From assembly GCA_023662705.1 (NCBI GenBank), contig JAMPIM010000024.1, forward strand, positions 1-28,005: a stretch of DNA of 28,005 nucleotides, written 5' to 3'. The stretch comes from Candidatus Gastranaerophilales bacterium. Its GTDB lineage: Bacteria > Cyanobacteriota > Vampirovibrionia > Gastranaerophilales > Gastranaerophilaceae. Below are positions 6,796-15,379 of this stretch, one piece after another. The translations under genes were made by a program, and so were the position numbers. The notes under the pieces were generated by a model, which saw nothing but the letters and a program-made list of their open reading frames with translations, was not told the DNA's origin and did no database searches. Each line of letters begins with the position of its first letter. Position 1 is the stretch's first letter.

Positions 6796-7512
6796 ATGCC
6801 GGCAGGGATTCAAACAATAGGCTTATTTGCTCCGATTGTTGCCTCAAATGCGATATTTTCCGCAAGAAGGGCTTCAAGAGGTATGAGTTCTATTGATGAA
6901 AACCCGCTTTATGGAGCGATGAATATGGATATTGCAGCAGGACAAACTCTAAAAGGGTTTAAGGCTGCCAAAGAAGTCGCAGCCGCAAGTAATAGTGAAG
7001 CACACATTATGGCAGAAGGTGCCAGTGAAGCTATTAAGAATTTGTCTAAAACCAACAAAGTTGTTAACGGAATCGGTAAAGTCGTAGATTTTACGGCTAA
7101 TAATATTAATCCGATTATTTGTGCAACAAGTGCTGCAAAAGTTTTGTTTGGCTCAGAAGACAAAATGGATGCAGGAGCAAGAGAAATAATTTCGCTTGGT
7201 TCAATGTTTGCAGCAGAACGTGCGGCTAAATCTTTCTTGGGTATGCCTTATACAACTAAAGAAGGCGGTAAAGCAGTTACTCATTTAAGAACAGCTCTTT
7301 ATGATAAGAATCCGTTCTTAAAAGAACAAATTTCTGCTTTAAAAGATTATTGTGCAACCAAGAAGCTATTTAATAAAGTATCTCTTAACTTTGTACCTGG
7401 AGCTGTTAAAGGACTTGCTTTTGTAGGAGCTTCTATTGCAGGTTATAAACTTGGAAGTTTAGCAGCGGATTATATTTTAGGAAAGAATAATCCTGAAGAA
7501 GCACAAGCTTAG
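6796..7512 (+). CDS. unknown protein, Ala-rich with several amphipathic/hydrophobic segments
   Basis: I do not recognise this 238-residue protein. It has no classical signal peptide, but has several short hydrophobic or small-residue-rich stretches (IQTIGLFAPIVASNAIF at 5-21, INPIICATSAAKVLF near 103-117, GLAFVGASIAGYKLGSLAADYIL near the end), the last of which could span a membrane. It is rich in Ala, Lys and Gly. The start is supported by AAAGGTG seven bases upstream. An HLR1-like site (6697-6714) and a possible -10, TAGTAT (6774-6779), lie ahead of it. Its stop codon overlaps the stop codon of the convergent gene. Probably lineage-specific; a membrane-associated role is only a guess. Confidence 0.8.
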   Translation: MPAGIQTIGLFAPIVASNAIFSARRASRGMSSIDENPLYGAMNMDIAAGQTLKGFKAAKEVAAASNSEAHIMAEGASEAIKNLSKTNKVVNGIGKVVDFTANNINPIICATSAAKVLFGSEDKMDAGAREIISLGSMFAAERAAKSFLGMPYTTKEGGKAVTHLRTALYDKNPFLKEQISALKDYCATKKLFNKVSLNFVPGAVKGLAFVGASIAGYKLGSLAADYILGKNNPEEAQA

Positions 7513-8324
7513 TGTATTTTTCTTGTTGTTTGGATTTTTCCTTTTTCTCTGTACAAAGTTTTGAATATTGATTTAGAGTTTCTATAATTGTTTATAGAAG
7601 CTTCTAAAGATGCATTGATTGTATAGTAGATAACCGGAACTGATATGGCAATTGTTATAATAGCTATAATTGAATGCTTGATAATAGCTTGAAGCATGTT
7701 GAAACGCTTTTTGGTTATGGCAATGTCATCCTGTTCCCTTAAAATTTTATTAATGAGATTTTTTCTTTCTTTAACAGTCAAGCTTTCTATGAATTCAGTG
7801 TTCTCTGGATCAATGTAAATAACATATTTTGAATATTTTACGTTTTCATCCAAATAATCAAGGCTGTCATTGTAACTTATTTGCTCTTGAACAATTGGTT
7901 TTTCAATAATATTTCCTGATGTTAAGTTTCCGATATCCTTAGATTTTTCGGTAACGCTAAAATCTTTGTTCTCTGATTTTGCTGCGGGTTCTTCAGCAGC
8001 AGCTCCGCCATTTTTTTGTTTATTTAATTTTGCTTTGTATTTCTTGATGAAATTATCATCAAAGCTGTCATCAATATTTATTTTAGATGTTTTTTCAACA
8101 GTTTCTGTTTGCTCTTTTTGAGCTTGAACAGGCTCTTCTTTAATTTCTGGTTTAGGCTGAACTTCTTCAAACAAAGCTCCGTCATTTGTTTGTTCAGCAA
8201 ATCCGCTTGCAGATTGCGCAACCTGATTTTGCAGCTGTTCTAAAAAATCAGCCGAGATATCCTCGTTTAAAGTTGCGAGTTCTTTTATATCAAATGAATC
8301 CTGGTTGCTGTAGTTTCCTGCCAT
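7509..8324 (-). CDS. unknown single-TM protein with long disordered N-terminal part
   Basis: I do not recognise this 271-residue protein. Residues 1-150 are polar, Glu/Lys/Gln/Ala-rich and low in complexity (EVQPKPEIKEEPVQAQKEQ), so probably disordered. A more ordered part follows (SKYVIYIDPENTEFIESLTVKERKNLINKILREQDD), then one strongly hydrophobic segment at about 214-233 (HSIIAIITIAISVPVIYYTI) and a short basic C-terminal region. With no signal peptide it probably sits in the membrane with a long cytoplasmic N-terminus. A weak AGAGAG lies before the ATG. It is divergent from the heptose-kinase-like gene and convergent, with overlapping stops, with the gene at 6796. Confidence 0.8.
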   Translation of the reverse strand: MAGNYSNQDSFDIKELATLNEDISADFLEQLQNQVAQSASGFAEQTNDGALFEEVQPKPEIKEEPVQAQKEQTETVEKTSKINIDDSFDDNFIKKYKAKLNKQKNGGAAAEEPAAKSENKDFSVTEKSKDIGNLTSGNIIEKPIVQEQISYNDSLDYLDENVKYSKYVIYIDPENTEFIESLTVKERKNLINKILREQDDIAITKKRFNMLQAIIKHSIIAIITIAISVPVIYYTINASLEASINNYRNSKSIFKTLYREKGKIQTTRKIH

Positions 8325-8442
8325 CTAATCTCTCTTTTCTTGGAGAAGTAAATTATCATTAAAAACATGACTCATTACCCCTGTTTATGTTACTATTATA
8401 TATGATATTTTGATTATTAGCAATCATAAGAGAGATGGAGAT

Positions 8443-9462
8443 ATGTTTATAGATATTGAAAAGTTGTCAGGATTAATACAGAAATTAGGAGAAGCAAAAA
8501 TCCTTGTAGTTGGAGATTTAGCTCTTGATGAAATGGTTTACGGTGATACGGAGAGGATTTCAAGAGAGGCTCCTGTTCTTATTTTACAGCATACACACAC
8601 TAAATTCATTCTGGGTGGGGCATCCAACGCTGCACATAACGTATCGGCAATTAATGGCGGAAAAGTCACTGTTGTCGGAGTCGTTGGAGAAGATTATCAG
8701 GCTCAGGATTTGAAAAATGCTTTTGCTGAAGCCGGTATAAATTGTGAGTCGCTTATCACTGATAAAGAGAGAAAAACTATTACAAAAACTCGTATTTCGG
8801 GTTCTTGTTCTCATTCTATAACTCAGCAGATTGTAAGAATTGACAGGCAGACAAATGCTCCTATCTCAAAGGAAACAGAGGCAAAAATAATAGATAAAGT
8901 TGTTAAGCTGATACCTGATTATGATGCTGTTATTCTTTCTGATTATCATATCGGCACTTTGTCTGATAATATTATTAAAGCTGTCATTGATACAGCAAAA
9001 AAATATTCAAAAAAAGTTATTGTGGATGCTCAAAAAGATTTGAACAGATATAAGGGTGTTTATTCAATGACTCCAAATCTTCCTGATACTCAAAAACATG
9101 TGGGATATTATTTAAGAAGTAAAGAAGATTTTGTAAAAGCAGGTGCAAAGCTTATTGAAGACACAGAGGCTGAAAATGCTCTAATAACTTGTGGTTCAGA
9201 AGGTATGGTAGTTGTTGATAAAGACGGCAACTATACACATATTCCTGTATTTAATAAATCAAAAGTTTTTGATGTAACAGGTGCGGGTGATACGGTAACA
9301 GCTACGTACACATTGGCTCTAGCAGTAGGTGCAAATCCTGTCTATGCAGCTATTATCGGTAATATTGCGGCAGGTATTGTAATTAAACAATTTGGTTGTG
9401 CTACTACTTCAATAGAAGAGATTTTAAGTGCAATGCCTAAAGAAATTAAATTAGAAAATTAG
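8443..9462 (+). CDS. PfkB-family sugar kinase, HldE/RfaE1 kinase-like (heptose 7-phosphate kinase type)
   Basis: The 339-residue protein is a ribokinase-fold kinase. It has the glycine motif LGGASNAAHNVSAINGGKVTVVGVVGED, typical of the HldE N-terminal domain, the TPN element, and the C-terminal signature DVTGAGDTV with the catalytic-base Asp at about residue 283, followed by NIAAGIVIKQFGCATTSIEEI. The expected reaction is phosphorylation of D-glycero-D-manno-heptose 7-phosphate for LPS core heptose. There is no C-terminal nucleotidyltransferase domain, so this is the kinase half only. The common SDYGKG motif reads SDYHIG, so substrate preference may differ. I chose the ATG at 8443 (AAGAGAG upstream) over TTG at 8410. 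It is the first gene of a seven-gene run. Confidence 0.85.
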   Translation: MFIDIEKLSGLIQKLGEAKILVVGDLALDEMVYGDTERISREAPVLILQHTHTKFILGGASNAAHNVSAINGGKVTVVGVVGEDYQAQDLKNAFAEAGINCESLITDKERKTITKTRISGSCSHSITQQIVRIDRQTNAPISKETEAKIIDKVVKLIPDYDAVILSDYHIGTLSDNIIKAVIDTAKKYSKKVIVDAQKDLNRYKGVYSMTPNLPDTQKHVGYYLRSKEDFVKAGAKLIEDTEAENALITCGSEGMVVVDKDGNYTHIPVFNKSKVFDVTGAGDTVTATYTLALAVGANPVYAAIIGNIAAGIVIKQFGCATTSIEEILSAMPKEIKLEN

Positions 9463-9471
9463 GAGTTTTAT

Positions 9472-9996
9472 ATGAGAAAATTTGGTCTTGTGGATTTAAT
9501 TATTGTAGCCGGAGTTCTTATAGCATTGGTTGTTGGTGTTTGTACTGCCAAGCATTTCAGACAGACTGCCGATAAGCAGATAGAAGCAACTTCGCCGATT
9601 ACGTTTCAAGTATTTTTGAGAGGTGTAACCGTTACAGGTGAAGAATTCCCTGTTAAAGCAGACGATAAAACTTTTATTACAATTAGGAATGTTCCTTATA
9701 CAGAGCTTAGTGTTGTTGATGTAAAATCAGAACCAAGACAGACATTTGCTCCTATGGCAAAAAATGTATTAGTTCCCGATCCTGCACAACCTTCTATTTT
9801 TGATGCTGTAATTACAATTACTGATACTGCTAAAATTACAAAAGACGGAGCAGTTGTGGGTGGAAATAAAATTAAAATGGGGCTTCCTGTAACATTGGAA
9901 GGTGAAAAATATAAGTTTAACGGGACTATTTCTGATGTTCGTGTAACTTCAGATAACACTGTTGAAGATGCAGGCGAAAATAATCAGGTAGGATAG
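9472..9996 (+). CDS. DUF4330-like membrane-anchored protein
   Basis: The 174-residue protein has an N-terminal transmembrane anchor (LVDLIIVAGVLIALVVGVCTA, residues 6-26) and a beta-rich extracytoplasmic domain. The start MRKFGLVDLIIV and the overall size resemble DUF4330 proteins, which occur widely in Cyanobacteria and Firmicutes and have no known function. AGGAG lies six bases before the ATG. It is nine bases after the kinase gene and five bases before the O-antigen-ligase-like gene, so probably co-transcribed with both; the context suggests a role near surface polysaccharide. The family call is moderate. Confidence 0.7.
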   Translation: MRKFGLVDLIIVAGVLIALVVGVCTAKHFRQTADKQIEATSPITFQVFLRGVTVTGEEFPVKADDKTFITIRNVPYTELSVVDVKSEPRQTFAPMAKNVLVPDPAQPSIFDAVITITDTAKITKDGAVVGGNKIKMGLPVTLEGEKYKFNGTISDVRVTSDNTVEDAGENNQVG

Positions 9997-10001
9997 AAAT
10001 A

Positions 10002-11330
10002 ATGCTGCTTAATTCCCTGTTGGAAAAATTTCAGTATCTTTTTAAACCTGTTTATGACAGTAGTTTTGTGCTGCAAAAGATTGATTGGCTTATATTTATA
10101 AATATTTTGCTGGTTATTTTAAGTTCAACATTTGCTCAATCTGATAATATCGGGTATTTTGCAATTTTTGCTATCATATTAACTATTGTTAAACTTTTAA
10201 CAAAAACGGGCGAACATTTTGTAATGACAACCTCTGATAAATTCTTGCTGATATATTTTGTGCTTGTTGTTATCAGTGTTGCAGGTTCATCATTGTTTGC
10301 TCTAAGTTTAAAAGGCTTTTTTAAAACATTTATTTATCTTGGATTTTATGTATCTTTTGTTCATTATATAAAAGATAACAGAAGCAAGATTAAATATATT
10401 TTAATCGCTCTTGCTGTTGCAGCTCTTGGAGAGTCATTTGTTGCTTTAAAACAAAACTTTTTATCGGTTTCTGAAATTTCAGGCTGGCAGGATATGTCAC
10501 GTTTGAATCCCGAAGAAGTAATGACAAGAGTTTACGGAACATTAAAGCCATACAATCCGAATCTTTTTGGCGGATATATGCTTGCAGCCATGCCTGCAAC
10601 ATTTGTTTTTGTCTATTTACCCCTGATGAATAAACATTATAAGACTGCATTATTCGGATTAGGATGTTTTATTCTTTCTGCTTCCGCGATTGTGATGACA
10701 GGCTGTAGAGGTGCTTATATAGGTTTATTTTTAGAATTTATATTGCTGGCTCTTATAACTTATAGATTCTTAAAACCTAAATTTAAAAAAGTATTTATGA
10801 CACTGTGTGCGGCTTTTAGTGCATTTGTGTTTTTAATTATTGTTTCAACGACATCACTCCGAGCAAGAATTTTTTCTATCTTTGCAATGAGAAGTGATAG
10901 TTCTAATTCATTCAGATTCAATGTTTATAATTCTTGTATCGATATGTTTAAAGATAACTGGTTGTTAGGTATAGGGTGCGGGAATCAGAACTTTAGAGAA
11001 ATTTACGGATTATATATGAAAACAGGTTTTGATGCATTGAGTGCATATAATATTTATCTGGAAACTGCTGTTGAAAGTGGAATTTTTGCTTTAATTGCAT
11101 TCTTAGCTTTTATAATTCTAAATGTTTATTCTGCAATTAAATATATTTTAAGACGTAAGAATGCAAATGTAATTTATCTTGCAATTGCTCTGATATCATT
11201 AACAGGCATGCTCGTTCATGGTTTTGTAGATACCGTATTTTTCAGACCGCAAATACAGTTTGTATTTTGGATTATGATGGGGATAATAAGAGTAATTATT
11301 TGTGATAACAAGTTATACTGTATAAAATAA
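10002..11330 (+). CDS. O-antigen ligase-like (Wzy/WaaL/IctB family) polytopic membrane protein
   Basis: The 442-residue protein is highly hydrophobic, with about ten or more transmembrane segments. It shows the family pattern TGCRGAYIGL near residues 232-241 (equivalent to the common TGSRGA motif before a transmembrane helix) and a large periplasmic loop with SFRFNVYNSCIDMFKDNWLLGIGCGNQNF and SAYNIYLETAVESGIFAL, where the usual HNxYL..xxExG becomes YNIYLETAVESG. Members ligate or polymerise surface glycans on the periplasmic face; cyanobacterial IctB is a relative. Its neighbours, a heptose-kinase-like protein and a membrane-anchored protein, fit LPS or other glycan assembly. The acceptor and donor cannot be told. 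Confidence 0.87.
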   Translation: MLLNSLLEKFQYLFKPVYDSSFVLQKIDWLIFINILLVILSSTFAQSDNIGYFAIFAIILTIVKLLTKTGEHFVMTTSDKFLLIYFVLVVISVAGSSLFALSLKGFFKTFIYLGFYVSFVHYIKDNRSKIKYILIALAVAALGESFVALKQNFLSVSEISGWQDMSRLNPEEVMTRVYGTLKPYNPNLFGGYMLAAMPATFVFVYLPLMNKHYKTALFGLGCFILSASAIVMTGCRGAYIGLFLEFILLALITYRFLKPKFKKVFMTLCAAFSAFVFLIIVSTTSLRARIFSIFAMRSDSSNSFRFNVYNSCIDMFKDNWLLGIGCGNQNFREIYGLYMKTGFDALSAYNIYLETAVESGIFALIAFLAFIILNVYSAIKYILRRKNANVIYLAIALISLTGMLVHGFVDTVFFRPQIQFVFWIMMGIIRVIICDNKLYCIK

Positions 11331-11343
11331 GAAGGAGTTTGAG

Positions 11344-12633
11344 ATGGATTGTTTGAAATGTTCCAGTGAGATGGTTGATTATGAATACTCAGGTGTAAAG
11401 TTTTCTATTTGTAAATCTTGTAATGCAGTGGTTATTACAAAAGAAAATTTTGAAAAATTATGTAATAAAATTGATTCCTCATGCGAAATCATTGATTTGT
11501 TTTCTTTAGCTCCTGTTAAAGTAAAAGAAGCTGACAGAACTTGTTCTTCATGCAATAAATCAATGGAGAAGATTCTTTGTAACGGTGTTATTATTGACAG
11601 ATGCAAAAAATGTGAAACTCTGGTTTTTGATAATGGTGAACTTTCAAAATACTTTGCAAAATTTTCTACAAAACCTGTTGAGGTTATTGGAAATGCTAAA
11701 TTCATTAAAACAATGTTAGATACAGATTCTGTGCCAGTAAATATTGACAGACATAGGCAGCCTTCTGCTTTGAAAATCGTTTCAAAAGTAACAGAAACAA
11801 ATGCTTCTTATCAAGATGGCTGGGCAATGGTGTTTGTACTTATAATGATGTTTTTCATAGGAGCTTTGTCATTTCTATCATTATGGACAGCTGCGATTGG
11901 TGTAATTTTAGGTATTATTATATTTGTTTGTCTTGGCGGATTTAGAATCCTTGAACCTCAAAATGCTCATGTATTAACTCTTTTTGGTAAATATGTAGGC
12001 ACTTTGAAAAAGCCGGGTTTTTTCTGGGTTAATCCATTTACTGGCACTAGAGCTATTTCGTTAAAAGCAAATACCCTAAATAATGCAAAACAAAAAATTA
12101 ATGATGCTCAAGGTAATCCTATTGAGATTGGTATTATGGTAACTTGGGAGGTTCAGGATACTGCTAAAGCGGTGTTTAATGTTGAAAGTTATTCACATTT
12201 CCTTTCTGCTCAATGTGATAGTGCATTGAGAAACATTGCCAGATTATATCCGTATGATGCTCCGGAAGATTCAGGCAAACAGTCTTTAAGAGGAGACAGT
12301 GCTGAAATATCTGAGAAGCTTAAAGTTGAAATCCAAAACAATGTTGTTTCAGCCGGTATTAGAGTTCTTGATGCAAGAATTACTCACCTTGCTTATTCTT
12401 CAGAAATTGCAGCTGCGATGTTACAAAGACAACAGGCTAATGCTGTTATTGATGCAAAAAGAGCGCTTGTAGAAGGTGCAGTTGGTATGGTTGAAATGGC
12501 ATTGGATAAATTAGCTAATAATCAACACGTAACACTGGATGAGAAAACAAAAGCTAATATGGTAAATAACTTATTAGTAGTATTATGCGGTAATAAAGAC
12601 AGTCAAGCTGTTGTAAGAACGGATGTTATTTAA
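11344..12633 (+). CDS. fusion protein: two zinc ribbons (zf-TFIIB type), TM region, SPFH/Band 7 domain
   Basis: The 429-residue protein has three parts. Residues 1-100 hold two zinc-ribbon units with paired CxxC: C3/C6 with C23/C26, and C67/C70 with C87/C90; the second keeps the FDNGEL ending typical of zf-TFIIB ribbons. Residues about 158-203 form a hydrophobic hairpin or two TM segments. Residues about 203-429 form an SPFH domain (FRILEPQNAHVLTLFGKYVGTLKKPGFFWVNPF, then the helical part with SSEIAAAMLQRQQANAVIDAKRALVEGAV), as in flotillin/stomatin-like scaffolds that organise membrane microdomains. AAGGAG lies just before the start. Both domain types are well known; I do not recall this combination as standard. 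The zinc ribbons would lie in the cytoplasm. Confidence 0.9.
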   Translation: MDCLKCSSEMVDYEYSGVKFSICKSCNAVVITKENFEKLCNKIDSSCEIIDLFSLAPVKVKEADRTCSSCNKSMEKILCNGVIIDRCKKCETLVFDNGELSKYFAKFSTKPVEVIGNAKFIKTMLDTDSVPVNIDRHRQPSALKIVSKVTETNASYQDGWAMVFVLIMMFFIGALSFLSLWTAAIGVILGIIIFVCLGGFRILEPQNAHVLTLFGKYVGTLKKPGFFWVNPFTGTRAISLKANTLNNAKQKINDAQGNPIEIGIMVTWEVQDTAKAVFNVESYSHFLSAQCDSALRNIARLYPYDAPEDSGKQSLRGDSAEISEKLKVEIQNNVVSAGIRVLDARITHLAYSSEIAAAMLQRQQANAVIDAKRALVEGAVGMVEMALDKLANNQHVTLDEKTKANMVNNLLVVLCGNKDSQAVVRTDVI

Positions 12634-12645
12634 GGAACTGTAATA

Positions 12646-13389
12646 ATGAATAAAATTTTTAATTGGAAAAATTTTTCTATACTATATTTGTTATATTGGT
12701 TAATATTATCAGCAACTACTCCAATTATTTCATACTTTAGTACCTTAGATATTTTTGTTTTGATAGTTACTATGTTTTGCCAAATATTTGGGTTTGGCTT
12801 ATGTGCTGCAATAGGCTGGAAAAAACAATTTTTTTCTACAAAATTAGTTATATTCTTTACATTATTATCTGTTTTATCTTTTCCGCTTACCGTTTTATCA
12901 GGTTATTTTAATTCGCCTGAATATGGTTTCCTAACTATAGCAATTGGCGGTTTAATAATGTGTGTTCCTATGTGGATAGCATTTTTTATTTATTTAAAAA
13001 ATAGAAATACATACAACATAATAGAAAAACCTTTTCTTAAATTGTTTTGTGCGTACTATGCATATAGTACTTTGTGTGGTCTAATAAGGTTAATTCTACT
13101 AAACCACAATTATAATATATTTGATTATATAAATATTCTTTCGGGTTTGATAATCGCATTGTTTGTAATCTGTTATGCTTGGAATTATAGGATTAAAAAT
13201 GTAAAAGTTATTAAAACATTTGCTATATATTTAATGATAGCAGTCTTATTGCCATTAAAACTATTATCTGTACAATTTTTATATGATACTGGTATTCAAC
13301 AGTTGATTACTAACCCATTAGGCTTTGTTTATGTAATCCTAATGACAGTATTCCAATTGTTTATAATTTATAAATATGCATTTAGATAG
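12646..13389 (+). CDS. unknown polytopic membrane protein
   Basis: The 247-residue protein is hydrophobic throughout, with about seven predicted membrane segments (for example FSILYLLYWLILSATTPIIS, FVLIVTMFCQIFGFGLCAAI, LTIAIGGLIMCVPMWIAFFIYL, LSGLIIALFVICYAW). I see no motif of a known transporter or enzyme. Its base composition is clearly more AT-rich than its neighbours, partly because of the many Ile, Phe and Leu codons. It starts 12 bases after the SPFH gene and ends 10 bases before the preferred ligA start, so it belongs to the same run. No strong Shine-Dalgarno sequence (GGAACTG only) is seen. Confidence 0.8.
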   Translation: MNKIFNWKNFSILYLLYWLILSATTPIISYFSTLDIFVLIVTMFCQIFGFGLCAAIGWKKQFFSTKLVIFFTLLSVLSFPLTVLSGYFNSPEYGFLTIAIGGLIMCVPMWIAFFIYLKNRNTYNIIEKPFLKLFCAYYAYSTLCGLIRLILLNHNYNIFDYINILSGLIIALFVICYAWNYRIKNVKVIKTFAIYLMIAVLLPLKLLSVQFLYDTGIQQLITNPLGFVYVILMTVFQLFIIYKYAFR

Positions 13390-13399
13390 AGGGATAATT

Positions 13400-15379
13400 G
13401 TGCAGCAAAGAATAAATTTTTTAAGAAAAGAACTGAATAAATATGCGTACAACTATTATGTATTGGACAATCCGCTTATAAGTGACTTTGAGTATGATAA
13501 ATTGTTTGCCGAACTCAAAGAGTTGGAAGAAAAGAATCCTGAACTGATTACTTCTGATAGCCCGACTCAACGCGTTGGCGGAATCAGTACTGGGTTTGAA
13601 GAGTATAAACACAAATATCGTTTATATAGTCTTGATAATACTTATAATGATGATGAGCTTCGCAAATGGTATGAGCGCGTTCAAAAGGAATGTCCGGGAA
13701 AAGTTGAGCTTGTTTGTGAGCTTAAAATCGATGGTTTGGCTATTGCTTTAACTTATAAAAATGGTGTCTTTACGACAGGGGTAACGCGCGGCGACGGAAT
13801 AATCGGAGAAAATATTACTCAAAATTTGAAAACAATTAAGGCAATACCTTTAAAGTTATTTGAAGATGCTAATGTTGAGGTTCGCGGCGAAATCTATATG
13901 CCAAAATCTTCGTTTGAAAAACTGAATGAGGAAAGTTTAAAGAATGGGGAAAAAGTTTTTGCAAACCCGCGTAATGCTGCAGCAGGCTCTTTAAGACAAT
14001 TAGACAGTTCAATTACGGCTAAACGTGATTTATCAATGTTTACTTATACAGCAATAATCGAAAAAGCCGATTGTTTACCTCAAACACATTGGGATGCAAT
14101 TCAATACATCAAAAAATTAGGATTTAAAACGAATCCGAATATACGTTTGGTTGATGATATAGAAGGAGCTATTCAGTTTTGTAAAGACTGGGAATCAAGA
14201 CGTTTTGATTTGGATTATGCTACAGATGGTGTTGTAATTAAAGTAAATCGATTGGATTATCAAAATGAGCTCGGATTTACTTCGCGTGCGCCTAAATGGG
14301 CAACTGCATTTAAGTTCCCGCCTGAAGAGATGACAACAAAACTTCTTGATATTGAGCTTGGTGTAGGTAAAACGGGTGCGGTTACTCCGGTTGCAATTCT
14401 TGAACCGGTAAATCTTGCAGGCAGTGTTGTTTCAAGAGCCAGTCTTCATAATTTTGATGAAATAAAACGTTTGGATGTTAGAATTGGTGATAGAGTTTTA
14501 ATTAAAAAAGCTGCTGAAATTATTCCAAAAGTTATTAAAGCTGTTGACTCTCCTGAACATGAAAATTTACCGATTTATAACGCACCTGTTAAGTGTCCTG
14601 AATGCGATTCTCCGCTTATAGAACGTGAAGGTGAAGTTAATCTCTATTGTGCAAATTTGGAATGTCCGTCTATTGCAAAAGCCCGTTTAGAGTATTGGGT
14701 TTCCAAAGAAGCGATGGATATTGATTTTATAGGGCCATCAGTAATCGAAAAGCTTTATGATTTAGGCTTGGTTAAGTTACCGGTGGATTTTTATAAATTG
14801 ACTTTAGAAGATTTCTTGAAGCTTGATTTAGTTAAAGAAAAATCAGCAACGAATATGTATAATTCTATACAGGATAGTAAAACACGACCAATATCAAGAT
14901 TTGTCACTGCGCTTTCAATAAGACATGTCGGTAAAGAAACAGCAGAGTTATTGACAAATGAACTCTCAACTATTGATGCTCTTAAGACGGCAACAGTTGA
15001 GCAGCTTTCTGAAATAGAGGGTATTGGTGATAAGATAGCATTAAGTATTTATGAATTCTTCCATGATAAAAAAAATATTGATATGATAGACGAGTTTCAG
15101 AATTTAGGTTTTGAGTTTAAAAATGTTAATCAAAATCGAACAGATGAACTTGCCGGAAAAACTTTTGTACTTACAGGAACTTTACAAAACATGACAAGAG
15201 ACGAAGCAAGTGATAAAATAAAATTAAGAGGAGGAAAAACATCGTCTTCGGTTTCTAAAAATACATCTTATGTTATAGCAGGAGCTAATGCCGGCTCAAA
15301 ATTAGATAAAGCCGAAAAATTAGGTGTTATAATATTAAATGAAGAGGAATTCCTTGAGTTAATAGGTGAAAATAAATGA
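13400..15379 (+). CDS. ligA: NAD-dependent DNA ligase LigA
   Basis: The protein of about 659 residues has the complete LigA layout. It has the NAD-binding Ia domain (HxxxY-type region KYAYNYYVLDNPLISDFEYD), the adenylation domain with ELKIDG (catalytic Lys about 109) and TRGDGIIGENIT, an OB fold, a four-Cys zinc finger (CPECDSPLIEREGEVNLYC...C), HhH repeats, and a C-terminal BRCT domain (LAGKTFVLTGTLQNMTRDEA). It seals nicks in replication and repair. I choose the GTG at 13400: AGAGGG lies six bases before it and the protein then starts like other LigAs. The in-frame ATG at 13376 has no ribosome binding site and would overlap the preceding gene. The stop overlaps the next start (ATGA). Confidence 0.97.
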   Translation: MQQRINFLRKELNKYAYNYYVLDNPLISDFEYDKLFAELKELEEKNPELITSDSPTQRVGGISTGFEEYKHKYRLYSLDNTYNDDELRKWYERVQKECPGKVELVCELKIDGLAIALTYKNGVFTTGVTRGDGIIGENITQNLKTIKAIPLKLFEDANVEVRGEIYMPKSSFEKLNEESLKNGEKVFANPRNAAAGSLRQLDSSITAKRDLSMFTYTAIIEKADCLPQTHWDAIQYIKKLGFKTNPNIRLVDDIEGAIQFCKDWESRRFDLDYATDGVVIKVNRLDYQNELGFTSRAPKWATAFKFPPEEMTTKLLDIELGVGKTGAVTPVAILEPVNLAGSVVSRASLHNFDEIKRLDVRIGDRVLIKKAAEIIPKVIKAVDSPEHENLPIYNAPVKCPECDSPLIEREGEVNLYCANLECPSIAKARLEYWVSKEAMDIDFIGPSVIEKLYDLGLVKLPVDFYKLTLEDFLKLDLVKEKSATNMYNSIQDSKTRPISRFVTALSIRHVGKETAELLTNELSTIDALKTATVEQLSEIEGIGDKIALSIYEFFHDKKNIDMIDEFQNLGFEFKNVNQNRTDELAGKTFVLTGTLQNMTRDEASDKIKLRGGKTSSSVSKNTSYVIAGANAGSKLDKAEKLGVIILNEEEFLELIGENK

